This document shows, piece after piece, positions 25,525-33,711 of a DNA stretch of 39,183 nucleotides (position 1 is its first letter; every line of letters starts with the position of its first letter). The stretch is from an uncultured Alphaproteobacteria bacterium. GTDB taxonomy: Bacteria > Pseudomonadota > Alphaproteobacteria > Rickettsiales > UBA1997. A program made the position numbers and the translations under genes. Location: positions 1 to 39,183 of the forward strand of contig CAIZZE010000054.1 in NCBI GenBank assembly GCA_903937405.1, given 5' to 3'. The notes beneath the pieces are model-generated. The model made no database searches. It worked only from the letters and a program-made list of their open reading frames with translations, and was not told the origin of the DNA.

Positions 25525-26338
25525 TTTAGAACCTTTGGGAATATTTGCTGGACGCGGAATTTTACCACAAATGTTGATTCGCGAGTGTCAGAAAAAAAGT
25601 CGCAAATTTGTGTTATTTTTATTGGAATCCGAAACTTACGAAATTGATTATTCGTCTTACAACCCAATCAAATTGCCTTACGGCGCGATTGAAAAATTTT
25701 TGCAGGCGGTAAAAGAAAATCGTATTAAAGAATTAGTTTTTATTGGTGCGGTAAATAAGCCAAATTTTTCTTCGTTAAAAGTTGATAAAACTGGCACAAT
25801 TTTATTGGCTAAAATTCTGGCTAATAAAATTTTGGGCGACGACGCCGTTCTTCGCGCCGTAATTGGTTTTTTTGAAAAGCAGGGTTTGAAAATTTTACCA
25901 ATTAATCAGCTTTTAGATTGCGTTGTTTCGCAAAAATCAATGCTAACAAAAATTGCAGCGAGTAAAGAAAATCTGGCAGATATTGCACTTGGTGTGAAGG
26001 CGATTAAAACTTTTTCTAATTTTGATGTTGGTCAAAGTTTAGTAATTGCGCAAAAACAGATTATCGCGGTTGAAGCGTTGGAAGGCACCGATCAAATGAT
26101 TAAAAGATGCGCTGGTTTGAAAGTTGATTATAAGCATAATGCAGTTTTGGTGAAAATGAAAAAGCGTGGTCAAAGCATGAAAGCGGATTTACCGGCGATT
26201 GGAGTTGCGACGATTGAAAATTGTCATGCTAGCGGGATTGTCGGGATCGCGATTCAGGCTAATTCGACTTTGGTTTTAGAAAAAGAAGAAGTGATTAAAA
26301 AAGCCAATGAACTCGGGTTATTTTTGATGGTGATTTAA
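25514..26338 (+). CDS. lpxI: UDP-2,3-diacylglucosamine pyrophosphatase LpxI
   Basis: LpxI (DUF1009 family), 274 residues, hydrolyses UDP-2,3-diacylglucosamine to lipid X in lipid A synthesis; it is the usual replacement of LpxH in alphaproteobacteria. The N-terminal domain begins LGIFAGRGILPQMLIRECQ. The linker GDDAVLRAVIGFFEKQG and the catalytic-domain motifs VVAVE-like IIAVEALEGTDQMIKR, KADLPAIGVATIENC and GIAIQANSTLVLEKE all fit. The catalytic aspartate is expected in ADLPAIGV. The start overlaps the preceding reductase gene by 11 bases, and the cca gene follows after 11 bases, so this is one transcription unit. lpxA, lpxB and lpxD are not in the window. Confidence 0.93.
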   Translation: MQDNLEPLGIFAGRGILPQMLIRECQKKSRKFVLFLLESETYEIDYSSYNPIKLPYGAIEKFLQAVKENRIKELVFIGAVNKPNFSSLKVDKTGTILLAKILANKILGDDAVLRAVIGFFEKQGLKILPINQLLDCVVSQKSMLTKIAASKENLADIALGVKAIKTFSNFDVGQSLVIAQKQIIAVEALEGTDQMIKRCAGLKVDYKHNAVLVKMKKRGQSMKADLPAIGVATIENCHASGIVGIAIQANSTLVLEKEEVIKKANELGLFLMVI

Positions 26339-26349
26339 ATTAATATTTA

Positions 26350-27558
26350 ATGGCCTTAAAAATCCTAAAACTTCCAGAATTAACTAAATCTTTTCCTTCA
26401 GAAGTAAAAAATCTTTTTCAAATTTTTAACTCTGAAATCCTCTTAGTTGGAGGTTGCGTGCGTGATCTTCTTTTGAAGAAAAAAATCGCTGATTTTGATT
26501 TTGCGACCAAACTTTTGCCTAACGAAATCATAAAAATTCTTGAAGAAAATCATCTCAAAGCCATTCCAACCGGTATAAAATTCGGCACAATTACTGCGGT
26601 TGTGAATCATAAAAATTTCGAAATCACCACTTTAAGAAAAGATAATGAAACCGATGGTCGTCATTGCGAGCCGGAATTTATTGATGATTATGAGTTAGAT
26701 GCCACGCGGCGCGATTTTACTATGAATGCGCTTTATCTGGATGAAGCAGGAAATATTTATGATTATTTTGACGGAATTTCGGATCTGAATAATCAGGAAA
26801 TAAAATTTATCGATGATACAAATAAGCGAATCAAAGAAGATTATTTACGTATTTTGCGCTTTTTTAGGTTTAGTTGCAAATATGCCAAAAAGCTTGATAG
26901 AGAAGGGCTTGCAGCCTGCGTTTTGCAAAAAGAAAATTTAAAAAAATTATCGCGCGAAAGAATAAGATCAGAATTTTTAAAGATTGTTGGAAATGAAAAT
27001 AAAGAAAATTTACTTGAGATTTTACAGGTTTTAAAAGATCAAAAAATTAGTGCTGAGATTTTTTCAGCAAGGCTTGAAATTGAAGCTTTGGAGCGCCTTT
27101 TTGAAATTGAAAAAAAACTGGAATTTTCGGCAGATTTAAAGTTGAAATTGGCAGTTTTATTTTTGAATGAAACTTTTGATTTGAAAGTTTTTGCGCAGGA
27201 AATTTGCGCGACGAATTTGGAGAAAAAATATTTGCAGCTTGTGAATTTTTATTCAGCTTCAAGTTTGAATGAGCTTAAAACTCTTCTGGCTTTTGAAGAA
27301 AAAAATTTGGTTTTGGATCTTTATCTATTTGCTTTGGTGAGAAATAACCAATCATTAAAAACCGATGAAGCTAAAAATAATCTTGAGTTTTTTCAAAATT
27401 TTTCTTTACCGAATTTTCCACTTAACGGTGACGATTTAATGCAACTTGGACTCAAAGGTAGTGAGGTTGGAGATGTGATGAAAAAAGCGAAAATTTTTTG
27501 GGCGCAGAATGGTTTTTTATTGAAGAAAGAAGATTTGATTAAGTTTGTGCAAACTTAA
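26350..27558 (+). CDS. cca: CCA tRNA nucleotidyltransferase / poly(A) polymerase family
   Basis: Class II nucleotidyltransferase, 402 residues. The head domain has VGGCVRDLLL at 33-42 and the metal-binding D48-x-D50 in IADFDFAT. The next conserved blocks are TTLRKDNETDGRH, DATRRDFTMNALYLD and RIKEDYLRILRFFRF, which match bacterial CCA-adding enzymes of alphaproteobacteria. The C-terminal half is a poorly conserved helical region. The tRNA-Ser in this window already encodes CCA, so the enzyme may mainly repair tRNA ends. A poly(A) polymerase of the same superfamily is the main alternative. It lies in the lpxI transcription unit; 105 bases separate it from the next gene. Confidence 0.88.
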   Translation: MALKILKLPELTKSFPSEVKNLFQIFNSEILLVGGCVRDLLLKKKIADFDFATKLLPNEIIKILEENHLKAIPTGIKFGTITAVVNHKNFEITTLRKDNETDGRHCEPEFIDDYELDATRRDFTMNALYLDEAGNIYDYFDGISDLNNQEIKFIDDTNKRIKEDYLRILRFFRFSCKYAKKLDREGLAACVLQKENLKKLSRERIRSEFLKIVGNENKENLLEILQVLKDQKISAEIFSARLEIEALERLFEIEKKLEFSADLKLKLAVLFLNETFDLKVFAQEICATNLEKKYLQLVNFYSASSLNELKTLLAFEEKNLVLDLYLFALVRNNQSLKTDEAKNNLEFFQNFSLPNFPLNGDDLMQLGLKGSEVGDVMKKAKIFWAQNGFLLKKEDLIKFVQT

Positions 27559-27663
27559 ATTTCCCATTTTAATACCATCAATCACCCGCAATTGACTTTA
27601 AATCTTAGCAAAATTACGTTTCGCGCCTAAGTTTACCAAGAGCCGCAATTTTAATTCTTAAAA

Positions 27664-27993
27664 ATGGCAACATCAAAGCAAGAGCAACTCTACAACGAAA
27701 TCGTTGAATATTATGCCTACGCCGATCGCTTAATTAGAGCGGTTGAAGATAGCACTCACAAATTGGCCGAACAACAATTTGCCATTGTGGAAGAGGTGGC
27801 AACCCGTCTCGAAGATTGTGCTGACAAGCTTACAACCCAATATATTGATTTTGTAAAAACCGGTCAGCCCGACAAAGTTATTGAAGAAGTTAGAAAATCT
27901 TTAAATGGCATCGCTGCTAAAATTGAGGAATGCCGTAATAAAATTTTGATGCTCTATCAGGAAAGCGACGAAAATCATAAAACAATATTATAG
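27664..27993 (+). CDS. Small helical protein of unknown function
   Basis: Protein of 109 residues, acidic, without signal peptide or membrane segment, and predicted to be almost all helical (LIRAVEDSTHKLAEQQFAIV, VIEEVRKSLNGIAAKIEECR). Cysteines lie in EDCAD and EECRN. I recognise no family. It begins with ATG after a 105-base gap that may hold a promoter, since TTGACT lies at about 27592-27597. It is followed after six bases by the polyprenyl synthase gene, so it is probably cotranscribed with isoprenoid synthesis. The codon use is like that of its neighbours. Confidence 0.7.
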   Translation: MATSKQEQLYNEIVEYYAYADRLIRAVEDSTHKLAEQQFAIVEEVATRLEDCADKLTTQYIDFVKTGQPDKVIEEVRKSLNGIAAKIEECRNKILMLYQESDENHKTIL

Positions 27994-27999
27994 TTTAAA

Positions 28000-28992
28000 A
28001 TGAGCAAACTCCAAAATATCATAACCGCTCTTACGCCTGATCTGAAGCAGGTTGATAAGATTATTCTGGAATTTGCTGTTGGAAAATCACCTTTAATTTC
28101 TGAAATTTCTAATCACTTAATTTCTTCCGGCGGCAAAAGAATTCGTCCGATTTTATTAATTTTAGCTTCTAAATTATGCGGCACCAAAACTGGTGAAGAT
28201 CATCATAATTTAGCAGCCGCAGTTGAATTAATTCACAGCGCCACTTTGCTTCACGATGATGTTGTTGATGTTAGCGAAGTGCGCCGCGGTAAAAAAACCG
28301 CCAATGCAATTTGGGATAATAAAGTCACAATTTTGGTGGGAGATTATTTATTTTCGATCGCCTTTCAATTAATGGTTAGAAGTAAAAACCTGCACGTGCT
28401 TGATTTGCTTGCCAAAGCTTCGTCAATCATGGCTGACGGTGAAGTTATGCAGCTTGAAAATTCTAACGATATTACACTTACTGAAGAAAAATATTTAGAG
28501 ATTATTTTTGGCAAAACCGCGGTGCTTTTTTCAGCGGCTTGTGAGTCGGGAGCTTTGATTAACAATTGTTCAGAAGAAAAAACTATTGCGCTGGGAAATT
28601 TTGGAAAACATTTGGGAACGGTTTTTCAAATTATTGATGATATTCTTGATTATAATTCTGAAGAATCAGTTTTGGGAAAAGATGTCGGTAATGATTTTTT
28701 CGAAGGAAAAGTTACTTTGCCAATTATTCTAACTTACAAAGCCGCTTCTGAAACAGAGCGCAGATTTATTTCAGAAATCTTTACAAAAAACTTGCTTACA
28801 ACCGAAAGAAATCAAAATGACTTCGTTGAGATTTTAAATCTGATTAAAAAACATGGTGCTCTTGAATTTTCACGAGAAGTCGCTGAAGCGCATCGTGACG
28901 CGGCTTTGAAAGAACTCGATATTTTTTCTGATTCTTCTTTCAAAGAAGATTTAATTACAATTTTAGATTACTCGCTAGCCAGGATTTTTTAA
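28000..28992 (+). CDS. ispB: Trans-polyprenyl diphosphate synthase
   Basis: Long-chain trans-prenyltransferase, 330 residues, that condenses isopentenyl diphosphate onto farnesyl diphosphate to make the ubiquinone side chain. GGKRIRP lies at 44-50. The first aspartate-rich motif DDVVD is at 86-90 in LLHDDVVDVSEVRRGKKT, and the second, DDILD, is at 213-217 in QIIDDILDYNS. Length and motif spacing fit octaprenyl/decaprenyl synthases; the chain length cannot be read safely. The TAA overlaps the ATG of the next gene (TAATG), a sign of translational coupling. It links to sdhA functionally through quinone use, which is an inference from pathway knowledge. Confidence 0.92.
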   Translation: MSKLQNIITALTPDLKQVDKIILEFAVGKSPLISEISNHLISSGGKRIRPILLILASKLCGTKTGEDHHNLAAAVELIHSATLLHDDVVDVSEVRRGKKTANAIWDNKVTILVGDYLFSIAFQLMVRSKNLHVLDLLAKASSIMADGEVMQLENSNDITLTEEKYLEIIFGKTAVLFSAACESGALINNCSEEKTIALGNFGKHLGTVFQIIDDILDYNSEESVLGKDVGNDFFEGKVTLPIILTYKAASETERRFISEIFTKNLLTTERNQNDFVEILNLIKKHGALEFSREVAEAHRDAALKELDIFSDSSFKEDLITILDYSLARIF

Positions 28993-29519
28993 TGAAATTT
29001 ATTAGCCATATCACAAAAATTGCGGTCATCATTGCGATTTACGCAATTTTTATGCTGGTGTCGCTGCGCCAATGTAAAGCGCAGGCGATTGATAGCGCAT
29101 TTTATCAATGGCAGGTTTATGAAATTCAGGAAAATGAATTGGAATATAAAAAATGTTACATCGTTTCACATCCCATAAAATCTGATTCTGATCACAGTTC
29201 GCGCCAAAAACCCTATATCATGATCGCCAGATATCAAAAAGATCGCTCCGAAGAAGTGAGTGTTTTCACGGGTTTTGAATATAAATTAAATAGCGAAGTT
29301 TTTGTTTTGATTGATGATTCGCAGTTCAAATTGTTGGCTAAAAAAGACATCGCTTGGGCAAAAACCAAAACCGAAGATATTCAGATTATTGAATCAATGT
29401 TGCATGGCGGCGCGGTTAAAGTCAGAAGCGATTCAGCAATTGGAACTTACGCTGTTGATGAATATTCTCTGAAAGGAATAACGCGTGCTTACGCGCGGAT
29501 GAGAGAAATTTGTAAGTAA
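28992..29519 (+). CDS. Exported IalB-like (invasion-associated locus B) protein
   Basis: Protein of 175 residues. Residues 1-32 form a signal peptide with a hydrophobic core (IAVIIAIYAIFMLVS) and likely cleavage after CKAQA. The mature part fits the alphaproteobacterial IalB-like family: an early aromatic strand YQWQVYE, KKCYIVSHPIK with C55, and EVSVFTGFEYKLNSEVFVLI. The C-terminal IGTYAVDEYSLKGITRAYAR ends in a near-terminal C174, which could form a disulfide with C55. Members are small periplasmic or secreted beta-rich proteins; IalB of Bartonella aids host-cell entry, but many homologues have no tested role. It is the last gene before a strong terminator. Confidence 0.75.
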   Translation: MKFISHITKIAVIIAIYAIFMLVSLRQCKAQAIDSAFYQWQVYEIQENELEYKKCYIVSHPIKSDSDHSSRQKPYIMIARYQKDRSEEVSVFTGFEYKLNSEVFVLIDDSQFKLLAKKDIAWAKTKTEDIQIIESMLHGGAVKVRSDSAIGTYAVDEYSLKGITRAYARMREICK

Positions 29520-29542
29520 TTATAGAGTTAACTGCTAAAACA

Positions 29543-29585
29543 AAAAAGCTCCTTTTTCAGATTTTTTCTGAAAAAGGAGCTTTTT
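29543..29585. terminator. Strong intrinsic terminator, bidirectional
   Basis: A perfect 19-bp stem (29543-29561 with 29567-29585) has the loop TTTTT. The stem core is AGCTCCTTTTTCAGA, with A5 and T5 ends. It closes the long plus-strand run 24 bases after the IalB-like stop codon. It would also work for a minus-strand transcript from the structured region to the right. Confidence 0.9.
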
Positions 29586-29605
29586 ATTTTTGAATTTTAA
29601 GTATC

Positions 29606-29687
29606 AGGAGCCACCACCACGCAAACTCGGCGTGTTGCTTCCTATTCCCTGAAAAGGTGTTTTATTCAGAGCAACTCCCGACGCGGG
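29606..29687. ncRNA. Unassigned structured region, possible RNA
   Basis: A dense set of hairpins lies in an otherwise AT-rich gap: CACGC/GCGTG (29618-29634), a nested GTTGCT..CTGAA/TTCAGAGCAAC (29634-29675), and CCCG/CGGG (29677-29687). AGGAGC near 29607-29612 could instead pair with GCTTCCT near 29638-29643, giving two exclusive folds. The strand is unknown: on the minus strand it would run into the 29543 terminator. I recognise no Rfam-type motif. It could be a small RNA or a leader upstream of ffs. Confidence 0.3.
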
Positions 29688-29786
29688 TAAATTTTCTTAT
29701 CAAAAATATTTTTGCAAGAGGTTTCTTAGAGCTTGTCTAAAATCAAATTCGACTTTGATAAATTTTAAATTCTTCCCAACATTCCC

Positions 29787-29815
29787 TTGAATAATTTACT
29801 TTGCCAAACCAAAAT
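29787..29815 (+). promoter_or_regulatory. Candidate ffs promoter
   Basis: TTGAAT (29787-29792), a 17-base spacer and CAAAAT (29810-29815) place the start site at about 29822, which coincides with the 5' end of the folded SRP RNA. Confidence 0.45.
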
Positions 29816-29821
29816 CTCCCG

Positions 29822-29907
29822 CGGTGAGAGCGGGCGGTTTTCTTGCTTAGCGAGTCAGATTCGAAAGAAAGCAGCTCAAGGCTTGTTGGATCGGGTCGCT
29901 CTCACTT
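29822..29907 (+). ncRNA. ffs: Signal recognition particle RNA (4.5S type)
   Basis: The terminal stem GTGAGAGCG (29824-29832) pairs with CGCTCTCAC (29897-29905). The Ffh-binding apical part is exact. The stem GAGT/GCTC is followed by the symmetric loop CAGA/AGCA, the stem TTC/GAA and a GAAA tetraloop. This matches the SRP domain IV consensus with AT-rich substitutions. Length of about 85-90 bases is right for the short bacterial form. It lies 30 bases before dnaX, a neighbourhood known from many bacteria. It pairs with Ffh to target nascent membrane proteins. Confidence 0.9.
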
Positions 29908-29936
29908 CTTCAATTTGATTATTCCTCCTTTTTTCA

Positions 29937-31175
29937 ATGTCATCTTATTTAGTACTTGCCCGAAAATATCGTCCGCAAAATTTTGATGAATTGGTGGGAC
30001 AAGAGGTTTTGGTTACTACTCTAAGTAATGCTATCAAAAATAATCGTTTACATCACGCTTATATTTTAACTGGAATTCGCGGCGTTGGAAAAACAACTAC
30101 AGCGCGTATTATTGCCAAAACTCTAAATTGCCTCGATCAGTCTGCAACCTTGACAGCAAAGGCTTGCGGCGTTTGTGATAATTGCAAATTAATCACCGCT
30201 TCTAAACATCTGGATGTTATTGAAATTGATGCTGCCAGCAGAACTGGAGTTGACGACATCCGCGAAATTATTGATTCTATTGCTTATGCGCCGGTGATGG
30301 CGAAATATAAAATATATATCATCGATGAAGTTCATATGCTTAGTAACAACGCATTCAACGCTTTGTTAAAAACCCTTGAAGAGCCTCCAGCGCACGTTAA
30401 ATTCATTTTTGCCACAACTGAAATTCGTGAAGTTCCGGTGACAATTCTTTCGCGTTGTCAGCGTTTTGATTTACGCCGCCTCGATGAAAAAGAAATTGAA
30501 ACCCATTTGGAAAATATTTTAAAACAGGAAAATCTGGAAGCTGAATCGCAGGCTTTAGAATTAATTGCCAAAATGTCAGAAGGTTCGGTTCGCGATTCGC
30601 TTTCGCTTTTGGATCAAGCTCTGGCAAGCAATAATCACCAAAAATTTTTGCCGGCTGAGTTAGTTGAAAAAATGTTGGGCTTAACCGACAAAGTAAAAGT
30701 CATCGAACTTTTTGAAAATCTTTTGAAAGGCGATTTTTCAGCTGCTTCACAAAGTTTTGCTGAATTTTATTCTTATTCTTCTGATGTTTCGCAACTGGTT
30801 CTTGATTTAATGGAAATCACTCATAAAACCACGTCAGTAAAGCTTATAAAAAGTTACAAATTGGAAGGATATTCGCAATTTCAGCAAGAAAAAATCTCCA
30901 ATATCGCCCGCGAAATTTCGCTGAATTCTTTAACCAGAATCTGGCAAATGTTGCTTAAAGGCAATCAGGAGATCGTTTCTTCCACTTCACCAAAAATGGC
31001 TTTTGAAATGCTTTTAGCTCGAATTTGTTACATTGTTGCTTTACCAAATTTGCAACAGGTTCTGCTTAATTTGAATGAAAGGCAGAATTCTGTTGCTGAA
31101 AAAAAAGCCGAAATTAATGATGATCTGGTAAATGAAATTTTGCGTAACTTCGAAGGTGCTAAAATTCTAAATTAA
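29937..31175 (+). CDS. dnaX: DNA polymerase III subunit gamma (tau-less)
   Basis: DnaX, 412 residues, the AAA+ clamp-loader motor. The start YLVLARKYRPQNFDELVGQE is typical. Walker A GIRGVGKTT lies at 46-54, a zinc module is formed by C65, C77, C80 and C83, the Walker B region reads IIDEVHML, and the sensor region reads TEIREVPVTILSRCQRFDLR. The clamp-loader collar domain follows, then only a short tail. The long C-terminal tau domains that bind DnaB and the alpha subunit are missing. An A8 run near 31099-31106 could cause slippage, but both shifted frames stop within a few codons. The gene lies between ffs and a response regulator gene; recR and the ybaB-type gene, common partners, are absent. 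No clear ribosome-binding site. Confidence 0.94.
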   Translation: MSSYLVLARKYRPQNFDELVGQEVLVTTLSNAIKNNRLHHAYILTGIRGVGKTTTARIIAKTLNCLDQSATLTAKACGVCDNCKLITASKHLDVIEIDAASRTGVDDIREIIDSIAYAPVMAKYKIYIIDEVHMLSNNAFNALLKTLEEPPAHVKFIFATTEIREVPVTILSRCQRFDLRRLDEKEIETHLENILKQENLEAESQALELIAKMSEGSVRDSLSLLDQALASNNHQKFLPAELVEKMLGLTDKVKVIELFENLLKGDFSAASQSFAEFYSYSSDVSQLVLDLMEITHKTTSVKLIKSYKLEGYSQFQQEKISNIAREISLNSLTRIWQMLLKGNQEIVSSTSPKMAFEMLLARICYIVALPNLQQVLLNLNERQNSVAEKKAEINDDLVNEILRNFEGAKILN

Positions 31176-31187
31176 AAAATAATTCCT

Positions 31188-32243
31188 ATGTCTGAAGATA
31201 AAAAAATTAAAATTCTTTGTGCTGAAGATGAGCAAGAAATCCGTGAAAATATCGCTGACATTTTGCGCGATGAAGGTTTTGAAGTTTTTGAAGCTGAAAA
31301 TGGCAAAAAAGGTTTTGAAAGCTTCATGCAAAACAAGCCTGATTTAGTGATTTCAGACATCATGATGCCGGAATTGGATGGTTATGGATTTTTGCAATTG
31401 ATCCGCGAAAACAAAAATATCCGCAATAATACGGTGCCATTTATTTTTCTCACAGCTTTGGGCCAAAAAGATAGCGTGGTAAAAGGTGTAAATTTATCAG
31501 CTAATGATTATCTGGTGAAGCCGATTGATTTCGATATGTTGGTTGCGAAAGTTAAAGAAAAAACTTCTAACGCGATTAAAGTTCAGGAAGTTCACAACCG
31601 CAATATCAAAAATATTAAGTCACAAGTTTCAAGTGTTTTGCCAAGCGAAATCTCCAGCTATCTTGATGTTATTACCCAAGTTACCTCAGTTTTAAAAACT
31701 GAACCTTACGGTCCATTTTCACATCGCCGTTATTTAGAAGATTTAGAAAAAATTTACATTAATTCGATGAAATTGCGCGGTGCAATTTCCAATGCTCTGG
31801 ATGAAAAAGTTATCGATAATAAATTAAATGCTGATGAAGAAATCATCGGAATTGTTGAATTTATTGATGAATTTATCGCCAGTTTGAGCGAAAGATTTAG
31901 AAGCAAAATTGTTTTTGAAACACCTTTTGAGCCAGAAAATCTGCCGCGTTTGAAAGTTGATCGCTTGGTTTTACTTGATGCCATGCGCAAAATTTTTGCT
32001 GGTCTATTTAAAACCGACGCTGAAGGAATAGTTAATGTTTCAGTAATGATGGATCATCTCGATCAATTGATAATTATTTTTTATCTAAAATCACAAACTC
32101 CAAATATTAATATCAAACCAAACATTGACGAATCGCAAATCGGCAAAATTCTTGATCAACAAAATTGTCGTTTTGAAATTGCTGACAATAAAGAAGGCAC
32201 CGGAATTTTAAGCGTTCCATCCTTTAGACTTTTAAATAAATAG
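31188..32243 (+). CDS. Receiver domain fused to a degenerate histidine-kinase core
   Basis: Protein of 351 residues. Residues 1-125 are a complete CheY-like receiver with acidic pocket E13-D14, phosphoacceptor D57 (VISDIMMPELDGYGF), T89 and K111. Residues about 150-206 align with the DHp/HisKA domain of PleC/DivJ-type kinases: SEISSYLDVI sits where HELRTPLNAI is expected, and EPYGPF then RYLEDLEKIYINS match the following helix. The phosphoacceptor His is S153. Residues about 215-351 resemble a HATPase domain (DRLVLLDAMRKIFAGLF) without the N-box Asn or Gly boxes. It is probably a phosphorylation-controlled scaffold or a ChpT-like relay decoy rather than a kinase. It lies 12 bases after dnaX and 4 bases before the SxtJ gene. 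Confidence 0.75.
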   Translation: MSEDKKIKILCAEDEQEIRENIADILRDEGFEVFEAENGKKGFESFMQNKPDLVISDIMMPELDGYGFLQLIRENKNIRNNTVPFIFLTALGQKDSVVKGVNLSANDYLVKPIDFDMLVAKVKEKTSNAIKVQEVHNRNIKNIKSQVSSVLPSEISSYLDVITQVTSVLKTEPYGPFSHRRYLEDLEKIYINSMKLRGAISNALDEKVIDNKLNADEEIIGIVEFIDEFIASLSERFRSKIVFETPFEPENLPRLKVDRLVLLDAMRKIFAGLFKTDAEGIVNVSVMMDHLDQLIIIFYLKSQTPNINIKPNIDESQIGKILDQQNCRFEIADNKEGTGILSVPSFRLLNK

Positions 32244-32247
32244 CATT

Positions 32248-32631
32248 GTGAAAAAAGAAATTTCGGTGCGTGATTTAAGAGTTTTTGGATTAATTTGGGC
32301 TGCTATTTTTTTGATCATTTCTTTTAAGAGTGATAAATTTCAGCCGGCCGCAATATTCATTTCCGTTGGTTTTTTAATGATGGCATTGATTTATCCGAAA
32401 ATTTATCGCCAAACTAAAATCTATGAAAATTGGATTAAAGTCGGTGATTTTTTAGGAAAAATTAATGGTTTTTTAATCAGCTTTATTTTGTTTTACGGAA
32501 TTTTTACTCCATCTGCCATAGTTCTTCGTTTGTTAAAAAAAGATCTTCTTCACAAAAAATTAAATTCTTCCACAGCCACTTATTTTATTGATCGCAAAAC
32601 CCAGCCGGGCGACATGAAAAATCAATTTTAA
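32248..32631 (+). CDS. SxtJ-family small membrane protein
   Basis: Protein of 127 residues with three to four hydrophobic segments (LIWAAIFLIISF, AAIFISVGFLMMALIYP, INGFLISFILFYGIFTPSAI). The ending RLLKKDLLHKKLN ... YFIDRKTQ is typical of the SxtJ-like family found beside carbamoyltransferases in glycan and saxitoxin-type clusters. Its biochemical role is not known. It starts with GTG four bases after the response regulator gene and ends 10 bases before the SGNH hydrolase gene. The cassette order SxtJ, SGNH, DUF5989, carbamoyltransferase is a recurrent one, which supports the call. Confidence 0.8.
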   Translation: MKKEISVRDLRVFGLIWAAIFLIISFKSDKFQPAAIFISVGFLMMALIYPKIYRQTKIYENWIKVGDFLGKINGFLISFILFYGIFTPSAIVLRLLKKDLLHKKLNSSTATYFIDRKTQPGDMKNQF

Positions 32632-32641
32632 TTTTAAATAA

Positions 32642-33706
32642 GTGCAAAAAAATTTCTTTGAAAAACACCCTAAAATTATTCTTCTAGTCGTAAATTTATT
32701 TTTTCTTGGAATTGTATATTTCATTTTAAGTCTGAATGTTTTTCAGGATGCAAAAGATGGTGAAAAATATAGCGTGATTGATCGCGCAATTTATCAATTA
32801 AGATGCGAAGGTAAGCGTCATATCAGAATGCGCGAGAATGCGCCGAATCAAGTTTCATATAGAATTCCGCCTTTTGCGCCGCAAGAAAAATATGTTTTTA
32901 GAACCGATGAAAATGGTTTTGTTGAACCATCAAAAATTCATGAAAATCCTGATTTAAATATTTTCTTTTTTGGTGGCTCAACCACTGAATGTGAAACGGT
33001 TTTTGAGCTTTATCGTTTTCCATATTTAGCTGGCAGAATTTTGGAAGAAAAAACCGGTAAAAAAATCAATTCCTATAACGCTGGAAAGAGCGGTAATAAC
33101 TCGCTTCATTCAATCAATAATTTGATTAATAAGGCAGCGCCTCTCCATCCCGATATTATTGTGCGTATGGACAATGTTAATGATCTTTCAACCTTGCTTT
33201 ATGAGGCAACTTATTGGAATCGCAATAAAGGCAGATCAAACCTAGCTTGCTTTAGCAAGAATTATGATTTGCTTAGAAATTTCTCAAATGAATGGGATGA
33301 ATCGCCATTTGTTAGTTTGGTTACTGATCCAGCGCATCAGGCGAGAGTTAAGCAGGAGCATTATAAAATTCTAAAATTATTTGTTGCTGTTGTGAGAGGA
33401 GTTGGCGCAAAACCAATTTTGATGACGCAGGCAAATCGCATTGAAATTGATCCTGATTTTTCAACTGGAAGAGGGGATGCTGAATTTAACCGCGCTTATC
33501 GTAAGCTTTATTTGGAGTTTCATGATATTACGAGACAAGTGGCGAAAGAAGAGAATATAATGTTGATTGACTTAGCAAAAATGGTGCCGCCAAAAGAAGA
33601 GCTAATTTATGATTCAGTGCATTTGAGTAATGAAGGATCAAAAATTGTCGCTGGAATTGTGGCGAAGAATTTAGAAAAAACAGTTAAGGAATTTAATAAT
33701 AAATAA
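32642..33706 (+). CDS. Membrane-anchored SGNH/GDSL hydrolase
   Basis: Protein of 354 residues with one N-terminal membrane helix (about 11-33). Block I is FFFGGSTTEC with nucleophile S113, block II Gly is in AGKSGNN, and block V DSVHLSNEGS gives D324 and H327. Such enzymes add or remove acyl (often acetyl) groups on extracytoplasmic glycans or lipids. The catalytic domain would face the periplasm. The start codon is GTG. It belongs to a carbamoyltransferase cassette, so a shared glycan substrate is likely, although nothing in the sequence fixes which one. Confidence 0.85.
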   Translation: MQKNFFEKHPKIILLVVNLFFLGIVYFILSLNVFQDAKDGEKYSVIDRAIYQLRCEGKRHIRMRENAPNQVSYRIPPFAPQEKYVFRTDENGFVEPSKIHENPDLNIFFFGGSTTECETVFELYRFPYLAGRILEEKTGKKINSYNAGKSGNNSLHSINNLINKAAPLHPDIIVRMDNVNDLSTLLYEATYWNRNKGRSNLACFSKNYDLLRNFSNEWDESPFVSLVTDPAHQARVKQEHYKILKLFVAVVRGVGAKPILMTQANRIEIDPDFSTGRGDAEFNRAYRKLYLEFHDITRQVAKEENIMLIDLAKMVPPKEELIYDSVHLSNEGSKIVAGIVAKNLEKTVKEFNNK

Positions 33707-33711
33707 AAATC

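Noticed and set aside
31090-31115. Programmed frameshift at the A8 run in dnaX
   Set aside because: Both shifted frames stop within about ten codons and the zero frame ends soon after, so no tau form results.
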